Shown piece by piece: positions 57,650-64,000 of a stretch of DNA of 64,000 bases. Numbering within the stretch: the first letter of the stretch is position 1; every line of letters begins with the position of its first letter. This DNA comes from Streptomyces qaidamensis (GTDB lineage: Bacteria; Actinomycetota; Actinomycetes; Streptomycetales; Streptomycetaceae), in contig NZ_CP015098.1 in the NCBI RefSeq assembly GCF_001611795.1, positions 6,696,001 to 6,760,000 of the forward strand, read 5' to 3'. The notes under the pieces were generated by a model. That model was not told the origin of the DNA. It saw only the letters and a program-made list of their open reading frames with translations, and searched no databases. The position numbers were made by a program, and so were the translations under genes.

Positions 57650-58969
57650 CTACGCCCCCAGAACCCTCCGCAAGTAGTCGTTCTGGAACAGCCGATCAGG
57701 ATCGAGGCGGTCCCGCAGCGCCGTGAACTCACCGAAGCGCGGATACACCCGGGAGAAGTACTCGGCGTCCCGCGTGTGGACCTTGCCCCAGTGCGGACGG
57801 CCCTCGTGGGCGGTGAAGATGCGCTCGGCCGCCGTGAAGTACCGCTGGTAGGGGGTGCCCTGGAACATGTGGACGGCGATGTACGCGCTGTCCCGGCCGG
57901 AGGCGGTGGACAGCGCGATGTCGTCGGCGGGGGCGGTGCGCACCTCGACGGGGAAGCTGACCCGCAGGCCGGAGCGGTCGACCATCGCCTTCAGCTCGCG
58001 CAGCGTCTCGACGACGGCCGCGCGCGGAACGGCGTACTCCATCTCCACGAAGCGCACCCGGCGCGGGGACGTGAAGACCTTGTAAGGAATGTCCGTGTAG
58101 GTCCGTGCGGACAGGGCCTTGCTGGAGATCTGGGCGATCGCGGGAATCGTGGCGGGCACCGCGCGGCCGACCCAGTTGGCCACCTGGAAGACGCCGTTGG
58201 AGAGGAACTCGTCCTCGAACCAGCTCTTGAGCTGCGGCACCGGCTTCTCCGGACCCGCGCTGCGGTTGTTGCGCTTGGTGTTGGTGCTGCCGGTGTGCGG
58301 GAACCAGTAGAACTCGAAGTGCTCGTTCTCGGCCCAGAGTTCCTCGAAGTCGGAGAGGACCTTGTCGAACGGCATCGGCTCCTCGCGGGCCGTGAGCAGG
58401 AAGACCGGCTCGACGGCGAAGGTGATCGCGGTGACGATGCCCAGGGCGCCGAGGCCGATGCGGGCGGCGGCGAAGACCTCCGGGTTCTCCTTCTCGCAGC
58501 ACGTGAGGACGGAACCGTCGGCGGTGACCAGCTCCAGGCCCTTGATCTGGGCGGCGATCGAGCCGGAGTCACGGCCCGTGCCGTGCGTGCCGGTACTGGT
58601 GGCGCCGGAGACCGTCTGCTCCATGATGTCGCCCATGTTCGTGAGCGACAGGCCCTCGCGGGCGAGGGCCATGTTGAGCCTCTTGAGCGGGGTGCCGGCC
58701 TCCACCGTGACCGTCATGTTCTCGCGGTCGACCTTGCGTATGCCGGTCAGCAGTTGAGGGCGGATCAACATGCCGTCCGTCGCGGCTATGGAGGTGAAGG
58801 AGTGCCCGGCGCCGACGGCCTTCACCTTCAGACCGTCCTCGGCGGCCCGCCGCACCGCGGCGGCCAGCTCGTCGACGGAAGCAGGGGTGACCTCCCGCGC
58901 GGGACGGGCCGAGACGTTGCCGCCCCAGTTACGCCACGTGCCGTTCTTTCCGTTCGCTGTGCTGCTCAA
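57650..58969 (-). CDS. Sugar-1,4-lactone oxidase (FAD-dependent, arabinono-lactone oxidase type)
   Basis: 439 residues from TTG 58969, chosen because GGGGAGG lies five bases upstream and the ATG further up lies in another gene. The N-terminal FAD-binding domain (about 15-180) has KVKAVGAGHSFTSIAATDGM and GTHGTGRDSGSIAAQIKGLEL. The C-terminal ALO domain ends with HWGKVHTRDAEYFSRVYPRF, the family signature. It oxidises an aldono-lactone or alditol; the exact sugar is unknown. It overlaps the upstream MFS gene by 41 bases, so the two form one operon. Confidence 0.9.
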   Translation of the reverse strand: MSSTANGKNGTWRNWGGNVSARPAREVTPASVDELAAAVRRAAEDGLKVKAVGAGHSFTSIAATDGMLIRPQLLTGIRKVDRENMTVTVEAGTPLKRLNMALAREGLSLTNMGDIMEQTVSGATSTGTHGTGRDSGSIAAQIKGLELVTADGSVLTCCEKENPEVFAAARIGLGALGIVTAITFAVEPVFLLTAREEPMPFDKVLSDFEELWAENEHFEFYWFPHTGSTNTKRNNRSAGPEKPVPQLKSWFEDEFLSNGVFQVANWVGRAVPATIPAIAQISSKALSARTYTDIPYKVFTSPRRVRFVEMEYAVPRAAVVETLRELKAMVDRSGLRVSFPVEVRTAPADDIALSTASGRDSAYIAVHMFQGTPYQRYFTAAERIFTAHEGRPHWGKVHTRDAEYFSRVYPRFGEFTALRDRLDPDRLFQNDYLRRVLGA

Positions 58970-60167
58970 CGGAGCCTCCCCGACCCGGTGCCGGTCGCTT
59001 GAGCCGGCGGAACCCGAGGAAACCCACCGCGACCGCGACGGCCCCGGCCACCGCCGGAACCCCGTACCCGGCACGCGCCCCGGCCGCGTCGATCACCCAG
59101 CCGGCCACGGAGGAGCCGAGTGCGACACCCGCCGCGAGCCCGGTGCTCACCCAGGTCATGCCCTCGGTGAGCTGCGCGCGTGGTACGTGCTCTTCGATGA
59201 GGGACATGGTCGTGATCATCGTCGGAGCGATGGACAGACCCGCAACGAACAGCGCCACGGCCAGAAACGGCAAGTTTCCGACCAGTAGGAGGGGGATCAT
59301 ACTCACGGCCATGGCACACACGCCCAGCAGCCACCGGCGTTCCGGCGGCCCGGCGAAGTGCAGCAGCCCGTAGACCATGCCCGCCACACAGGAACCCGCC
59401 GCGTACACCGCGAGGACGACGCTGGCGGCGGCCTTGTGCCCCTCCTCCTCGGCGAAGGCCACGGTCACCACGTCGACCGCCCCGAAGATCGCCCCGGTCG
59501 CCACGAAGGTGGCCACCAGGACCTGAAGGCCCCGCGAGCGCATCGCCGTGCCGCCGCCCCGCCGCTCACGCGGGTGGGGTGCGGGCTCGGTGGCGCGCTG
59601 CGCGGTCAGCGAGAAGACGCCGACCGCCAGGAAACAGGCGGCGAGCAGCGGACCGGCCTCCGGGAACCAGGCCGTGGACAGGCCGATGGAGATGATCGGC
59701 CCGAAGATGAAGCACACCTCGTCCACCACGGACTCGAAGGAGTACGCGGTGTGCAGCTGCGGCGTCCCCCGGTACAGGGCCGCCCAGCGGGCCCGGATCA
59801 TCGCGCCGACGCTCGGGACGCAGCCGATGCCCACGCACGCCGCGAACAGCACCCAGTCGGGCCACCCGTAGTGCGCCGCGCACAGCAGGAGCACCGCCGC
59901 GGCCAGCGAGACCAGCGTCGCCGGGCGCAGCACCCGCCGCTGCCCGTACTGGTCGACCAGCCGCGAGACCTGCGGTCCGGCCACCGCGGCGGACAGCGCG
60001 ATGGTGGCCGACAGGGCACCGGCCAGGCCGTACCTCCCGGTGAGCTGGGAGATCATCGTGACCACGCCGATGCCCATCATCGAGATGGGGATGCGACCGA
60101 AGAAGCCCGCGACGGAGAAACCCTTGGAGCCTGGGGCTGCGAACAGGGCGCGGTAAGGGCTGGGCAC
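58929..60167 (-). CDS. MFS transporter
   Basis: 412 residues from GTG 60167 (CGGAG upstream), about 12 membrane segments. MFS-type sequence includes GRYGLAGALSATIALSAAVAGPQVSRLVDQYGQRRVLRP (loop 2-3 motif with D-x2-G-x-RR), a central loop after residue 200, and LTEGMTWVSTGLAAGVALGSSVAGW in the second half. Substrate unknown; neighbours do not identify it. It is first in the operon with the lactone oxidase, so a sugar acid or lactone is a weak guess. It is intact, unlike the exporter at 8611. Confidence 0.87.
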   Translation of the reverse strand: MPSPYRALFAAPGSKGFSVAGFFGRIPISMMGIGVVTMISQLTGRYGLAGALSATIALSAAVAGPQVSRLVDQYGQRRVLRPATLVSLAAAVLLLCAAHYGWPDWVLFAACVGIGCVPSVGAMIRARWAALYRGTPQLHTAYSFESVVDEVCFIFGPIISIGLSTAWFPEAGPLLAACFLAVGVFSLTAQRATEPAPHPRERRGGGTAMRSRGLQVLVATFVATGAIFGAVDVVTVAFAEEEGHKAAASVVLAVYAAGSCVAGMVYGLLHFAGPPERRWLLGVCAMAVSMIPLLLVGNLPFLAVALFVAGLSIAPTMITTMSLIEEHVPRAQLTEGMTWVSTGLAAGVALGSSVAGWVIDAAGARAGYGVPAVAGAVAVAVGFLGFRRLKRPAPGRGGSVEQHSERKERHVA

Positions 60168-60322
60168 GAGGTCTCCGAGGGCTCAGTAAGCTGCGAACGC
60201 AGTCGACACAGCTTACGTCTGGAATGCCCGGCAGCACCCGTCCGGCCCCGTCCCGGATCGGTCGCCGCGCGGGGGTCACCCGCCGTTTCCCGGCTGTCAG
60301 TGCAGGGTGGCAGGATCGACTC

Positions 60323-61450
60323 ATGCCAGACGCGCGCGATGCCAGCCCCTACGACGCCCTGCTCCTGCTCTCGTTCGGCGGCCCGGAAGGCCCGGACGAC
60401 GTGGTCCCGTTCCTGGAGAACGTGACGCGTGGGCGCGGCATCCCCAAGGAACGCCTCAAGGAAGTCGGGCAGCACTACTTCCTGTTCGGCGGGGTCAGCC
60501 CGATCAACGACCAGAACCGCGCCCTGCTGGACGCCCTGCGCAAGGACTTCGCCGACCACGGCCTGGACCTGCCGGTGTACTGGGGCAACCGCAACTGGGC
60601 ACCGTACCTGACGGACACGCTGCGGGAGATGGTCCGCGACGGCCGTCGCCGCGTCCTGGTCCTCGCCACCAGCGCCTACGCCTCGTACTCGGGCTGCCGC
60701 CAGTACCGCGAGAACCTCGCCGACGCGCTCGCGGCCCTTGAGGCGGAGGGCCTGGAGCTGCCCAAGGTCGACAAGCTGCGGCACTACTTCAACCACCCCG
60801 GCTTCCTGGAGCCCATGATCGACGGGGTGCTCCGGTCCCTCGCCGAGCTGCCCGACGACGTCCGGGACGGAGCACACCTCGCCTTCTCGACGCACTCGAT
60901 CCCGACGGCCTCCGCCGACACCTCCGGCCCCGTCGAGGAGCACGGCGACGGCGGCGCCTACGTGAAGCAGCACCTGGACGTGGCGCAGCAGATCGCCGAC
61001 GCCGTCCGGGAGCGCACCGGCGTCGACCACCCCTGGCAGCTCGTCTACCAGTCCCGCTCCGGCGCCCCGCACATCCCGTGGCTGGAGCCCGACATCTGCG
61101 ACCACCTCGACGAGCGGCACGCGGCCGGCGTCCCGGCCGTCGTCATCGCCCCCATCGGCTTCGTCTCCGACCACATGGAGGTCCTGTACGACCTCGACAC
61201 GGAGGCCAAGGCCAGGGCGGAGGAGCTCGGACTGCCGATGCGGCGCTCGGCCACCGTCGGCGCGGACCCGAGGTTCGCCGCCGCGATCCGCGAGCTGGTC
61301 GTGGAGCGTGCCGCCGCCGAACGCGGGCAGGACGTCACACCGTGCGCCCTGGGCGCCCTCGGGGCGAGCCACGACCTCTGCCCGGTCGGCTGCTGCCCGG
61401 CCCGCGCCCCCCGGCCCGCCGCCGCGGGCGCCGACAGCACCTACGCGTGA
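60323..61450 (+). CDS. hemH: Ferrochelatase (coproporphyrin type)
   Basis: 375 residues from ATG 60323. It inserts iron into coproporphyrin III (the route used by actinobacteria) or protoporphyrin. The catalytic His lies in AFSTHSIPTASA and Glu near the YDLDTEAKARAEELG region; the N-terminus LLLLSFGGPEGPDDVVPFLENV is typical. The C-terminal tail has cysteines in TPCALG and DLCPVGCCPA, fitting the [2Fe-2S] cluster found in actinobacterial enzymes. AGGATC about ten bases before the ATG suggests a short-leader transcript. It ends eight bases before the next gene. Confidence 0.94.
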   Translation: MPDARDASPYDALLLLSFGGPEGPDDVVPFLENVTRGRGIPKERLKEVGQHYFLFGGVSPINDQNRALLDALRKDFADHGLDLPVYWGNRNWAPYLTDTLREMVRDGRRRVLVLATSAYASYSGCRQYRENLADALAALEAEGLELPKVDKLRHYFNHPGFLEPMIDGVLRSLAELPDDVRDGAHLAFSTHSIPTASADTSGPVEEHGDGGAYVKQHLDVAQQIADAVRERTGVDHPWQLVYQSRSGAPHIPWLEPDICDHLDERHAAGVPAVVIAPIGFVSDHMEVLYDLDTEAKARAEELGLPMRRSATVGADPRFAAAIRELVVERAAAERGQDVTPCALGALGASHDLCPVGCCPARAPRPAAAGADSTYA

Positions 61451-61458
61451 GGAGCCCC

Positions 61459-62274
61459 GTGACCGACCCCCTGCACACGGACCTGCTCGAACTGGCCCGG
61501 GAGGCCGCCCGCCGCGCCGGGGCGCTGCTGCGGGACGGACGCCCGGCCGACCTCGCGGTCGCCGCGACGAAGTCCAGCCCCATCGACGTCGTCACCGAGA
61601 TGGACATCGCGGCGGAGAAGCTGATCACGGACCTGATCGCCGAGCGCCGCCCGGACGACGGGATCCTCGGCGAGGAGGGCGCCGCCACGGAGGGCACGAG
61701 CGGCGTCCGCTGGGTGATCGACCCGCTCGACGGCACCGTGAACTACCTGTACGGGCTGCCCACCTGGGCCGTCTCCATCGCCGCCGAGCAGGACGGCGAG
61801 ACCGTCGTCGGCGTCGTCGCGGCCCCGATGCGCGGCGAGACCTTCCACGCCGTGCGCGGCCGGGGTGCCTGGGCCACCGGCGCCTGGGACGGCGAGCGCG
61901 GGCTGGCCTGCCGCCCCGCGCCGCCCCTGGACCAGGCGCTGGTCTCCACGGGCTTCAACTACGTCGCCGACGTCCGCGCCCACCAGGCCGATGTGGCCCA
62001 GCGGCTGATCCCGCTGCTGCGCGACATCCGGCGCGGCGGCTCGGCCGCGGTCGACCTGTGCGACGTGGCCGCCGGACGCCTCGACGGCTACTACGAGCGC
62101 GGTCTGCACCCCTGGGACCTCGCGGCGGGGGACCTGATCGCCCGGGAGGCGGGCGCGCTGACCGGTGGACGCCCCGGAGAGCGTCCGTCGGGTGATCTGG
62201 CAGTGGCGGGGACCCCCGGCGTCTTCGAGCCCCTCCAGCGCATCCTGGAGGACTTCGGAGCCTGGCACGACTGA
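61459..62274 (+). CDS. Inositol monophosphatase family protein
   Basis: 271 residues from GTG 61459 with GAGGAG six bases upstream. Metal-binding motifs of the family are intact: GEEGA (about residues 72-76), WVIDPLDGTVNYLYGLPTW (about 89-107), and the C-terminal GLHPWDLAAGDLIAREAGA. It removes phosphate from inositol-1-phosphate, histidinol phosphate or a similar small substrate. It is coupled to the ferrochelatase gene. A perfect terminator follows at 62288. Confidence 0.92.
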   Translation: MTDPLHTDLLELAREAARRAGALLRDGRPADLAVAATKSSPIDVVTEMDIAAEKLITDLIAERRPDDGILGEEGAATEGTSGVRWVIDPLDGTVNYLYGLPTWAVSIAAEQDGETVVGVVAAPMRGETFHAVRGRGAWATGAWDGERGLACRPAPPLDQALVSTGFNYVADVRAHQADVAQRLIPLLRDIRRGGSAAVDLCDVAAGRLDGYYERGLHPWDLAAGDLIAREAGALTGGRPGERPSGDLAVAGTPGVFEPLQRILEDFGAWHD

Positions 62275-62287
62275 GTGGGAGACAACG

Positions 62288-62324
62288 AAGCGGGCCCCGG
62301 CGCTGGATTCGCCGGGGCCCGCTT
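62288..62324. terminator. Terminator after the inositol monophosphatase gene
   Basis: AAGCGGGCCCCGGCG and CGCCGGGGCCCGCTT form a perfect 15-bp stem with a seven-base loop. It also lies at the 3' end of the leftward small gene, so may act both ways. Confidence 0.9.
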
Positions 62325-62336
62325 CCTGCGGCAGGA

Positions 62337-62510
62337 TCAGACGCTCGTCGCGCTGACCTCCACACCGTGCTCGGCGGCGAGACGGCGCAGGTCGTCGAGC
62401 TCGCCCTGCTCCACATCGACGAGGAAGTCGTCGCCCTCGTCGCGAGCCCGGGACAGATCGGACTCGGTCGCCCTTATGCGCTGCAGAAGTCCTGCGGTGA
62501 ATGCGTCCAT
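62337..62510 (-). CDS. Small helical conserved protein
   Basis: 57 residues from ATG 62510. It is a single long amphipathic helical hairpin (LLQRIRATESDLSRARDEGD, then VEQGELDDLRRLAAEHGVEV), rich in charged residues, probably cytosolic and dimeric. The frame extends further upstream but becomes Arg-rich and not protein-like, so the internal ATG is preferred. Function unknown; it may be a coiled-coil adaptor. It is convergent with the inositol monophosphatase gene and shares its terminator. Confidence 0.75.
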   Translation of the reverse strand: MDAFTAGLLQRIRATESDLSRARDEGDDFLVDVEQGELDDLRRLAAEHGVEVSATSV

Positions 62511-62925
62511 GCTGCGCCCCCTCGTCCTGGGTCGTGGGTCGATGGCACGGGGGTGTGCCGTTCGGAAGGGACGATCACGCCGCCTGCGGATGCCCAGCGC
62601 CGCTCGGCCGGGCGGCGACGGTGCCGGACACCCATGCCCGCCCTGCGGAAAGCGGATTGATGCGCACCGCATGGTGGTGCGGCGCCAGCAGAGCGTGATC
62701 GTGGGATGTAAAGCCGTCCTCCCCAAGCTCCCTTCCGTGGAAACCTAACCGGAGGAGAAAATCTCGTATTCCCCCTCGGGTCACCGCCCTCTCACCCGCC
62801 TTACCTCCGACTTATGGCCGAAAAGGGCAGGATGGAGGGCAACACACCAAGGCACCGTCGAAGCCCCCTGCCCGCGTGCGCCCGGTGGAGGGCTACGCGG
62901 GTGGACATGAGGAAGGACCACGAAC
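62511..62925. other. Control region upstream of cutR
   Basis: No gene seen. The stretch 62740-62830 is AT-richer (GGAGGAGAAAATCTCGTATTCCCC) and probably holds the cutRS promoter and the start region of the small leftward gene. No palindrome strong enough to name. Confidence 0.4.
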
Positions 62926-63579
62926 GTGCGCGTACTCGTCGTCGAGGACGAGCAACTGCTCGCCGATGCGGTGGCCACCGGACTGCGCCGGGAGGCCATG
63001 GCCGTCGACGTCGTGTACGACGGCGCGGCCGCCCTGGAACGCATCGGGGTCAACGACTACGACGTGGTCGTCCTCGACCGCGACCTGCCCCTCGTGCACG
63101 GCGACGACGTCTGCCGCAAGATCGTCGAACTGGGCATGCCCACCCGGGTGCTGATGCTGACGGCCTCCGGCGACGTCAGTGACCGGGTCGAAGGGCTGGA
63201 GATCGGCGCCGACGACTACCTGCCCAAGCCGTTCGCGTTCAGTGAGCTCATCGCGCGCGTGCGCGCCCTCGGCCGGCGCACCAGCGTGCCCCTGCCGCCC
63301 GTCCTGGAGCGCGCCGGGATCAAGCTCGACCCCAACCGCCGCGAGGTCTTCCGCGACGGCAAGGAGGTCCAGCTCGCCCCCAAGGAGTTCGCCGTCCTGG
63401 AGGTGCTGATGCGCAGCGAGGGCGCCGTCGTCTCCGCGGAGCAGCTCTTGGAGAAGGCCTGGGACGAGAACACCGACCCGTTCACCAACGTCGTGCGCGT
63501 GACGGTCATGACCCTGCGCCGCAAGCTGGGCGAGCCGCCCGTCATCGTCACCGTCCCCGGCTCCGGCTACCGGATCTGA
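62926..63579 (+). CDS. cutR: Response regulator CutR (OmpR family)
   Basis: 217 residues from GTG 62926 with GAGGAAGGA upstream. The receiver domain (1-115) has VVEDE, phospho-acceptor Asp in VVVLDRDLPL (about residue 51), Thr in MLTASG and Lys in YLPKPFAF. The C-terminal winged helix (about 125-215) has the OmpR pattern VQLAPKEFAVLEVLMRSEGAVVS and TLRRKLGEPPVIVTVPGSGYRI. With CutS it forms the two-component system linked in Streptomyces to secretion stress and repression of actinorhodin production. Confidence 0.9.
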   Translation: MRVLVVEDEQLLADAVATGLRREAMAVDVVYDGAAALERIGVNDYDVVVLDRDLPLVHGDDVCRKIVELGMPTRVLMLTASGDVSDRVEGLEIGADDYLPKPFAFSELIARVRALGRRTSVPLPPVLERAGIKLDPNRREVFRDGKEVQLAPKEFAVLEVLMRSEGAVVSAEQLLEKAWDENTDPFTNVVRVTVMTLRRKLGEPPVIVTVPGSGYRI

Positions 63580-63595
63580 TACCCCGTGGCAGCTA

Positions 63596-64000
63596 CCCCC
63601 GCGCCCCCGCAGGCGCCTCCCAAGCCCACCTGGGACCCCAGAAGGCCCGTGCCGCCCTTCCCCTGGCTGCGCCCGACCATCCGCATAAGGCTCACGCTGC
63701 TCTACGGCGGCATGTTCCTGATCGCGGGCATCCTGCTGCTGTCGATCATCTACCTGCTGGCGGCACAGGCCCTGAACGTGGGCAGCGAGCTGCCGTTCAA
63801 GATCGTCGAGGGCAAGGTCACCAGCGACATCTGCAACCTGCCCGACCAGGCATCGCCCGCCGAGTTCAACAACGCCATGAACCACTGCGTCAACGAGCAG
63901 CGCCAGAACGCCCTGGACAACCTGCTCAGCCGCTCGCTGCTGGCCCTGCTGGGCCTGGCGGTCATCGCGTTCGCCTTCGGCTACGCCATGGCCGGCCGCG
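63596..64000 (+). CDS. cutS: Sensor histidine kinase CutS, N-terminal part (cut by window)
   Basis: The GTG at 63596, 16 bases after the cutR stop, opens a frame that runs off the window after 135 residues. Visible are a Pro-rich cytoplasmic tail, membrane segment 1 (RLTLLYGGMFLIAGILLLSIIYLLA), an extracellular loop with two cysteines (SDICNLPDQ, NHCVNEQ) that could form a disulfide, and the start of membrane segment 2 (SLLALLGLAVIAFAFGYAMAG). The kinase core lies beyond the end. The cysteine pair would suit sensing of redox or disulfide state outside the cell. Confidence 0.88.

Overview
This window is high-GC Gram-positive DNA that reads as a Streptomyces chromosome with the end of an integrated mobile element at its left side. 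The genus call rests on the sporulation regulator WhiH beside the principal sigma factor HrdB, on ParE/ParC, SepH and CutR/CutS, on frequent GTG and TTG starts, on many apparently leaderless starts, and on several Streptomyces-type conserved hypothetical families (DUF6221, DUF4192, DUF5998, DUF7455). As far as I remember, the gene order from rnhB to cutS is that of the S. coelicolor core near whiH-hrdB; I could not check this.

Positions 1-7357 are the right part of an integrative element. A leftward operon (1448 to 5, continuing off the window) encodes a BRO-N-type antirepressor-like protein, a winged-helix protein and a small acidic protein. Rightward genes encode a large DNA-binding protein, DUF6221 and small proteins, a BRO-N-like protein with a nuclease-like C-terminus, and a large serine integrase whose C-terminus resembles the N-terminal region of IS5-type transposases. 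The element also holds a candidate structured RNA ending in a terminator, and a recurring AT-only palindrome. The integrase ends exactly at the start of the next, chromosomal gene.

Positions 7354-24300 carry an ADP-ribosylglycohydrolase, a broken DHA2-type drug exporter beside its intact TetR regulator, RNase HII, a RecQ helicase with a phosphoribosyltransferase-like tail, a DUF4192 protein, a glycogen-debranching-like protein, a NUDIX-HTH protein, an ABC ATPase-permease fusion with a repetitive linker, and whiH.

Positions 24300-43000 carry hrdB, a secreted trypsin-like protease, a DUF7455 protein and parE. A degraded patch follows, then a DUF485/sodium-solute symporter pair next to a CitA/CitB-like two-component system. 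Next are an iron-box-preceded sucrase/ferredoxin-like gene, two divergent citrate-synthase-family genes, a CobW GTPase and parC.

Positions 43000-64000 carry an active/inactive M16 peptidase pair, an M23 peptidase behind a cyclic-di-AMP riboswitch, a GntR regulator, HPr, a GNAT/acyl-CoA-synthetase-like fusion, DUF5998, an alkaline-phosphatase-superfamily protein and thymidine kinase. These are followed by a VOC protein, a sulfurtransferase, SepH, a sugar-lactone oxidase, an MFS transporter, ferrochelatase, an inositol-monophosphatase-family protein and the CutR/CutS two-component system, with cutS cut by the window edge.

The chromosomal part is mostly housekeeping: transcription, chromosome segregation, division and sporulation, cell-wall turnover and central carbon. 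The accessory novelty is concentrated in the first 7.4 kb.
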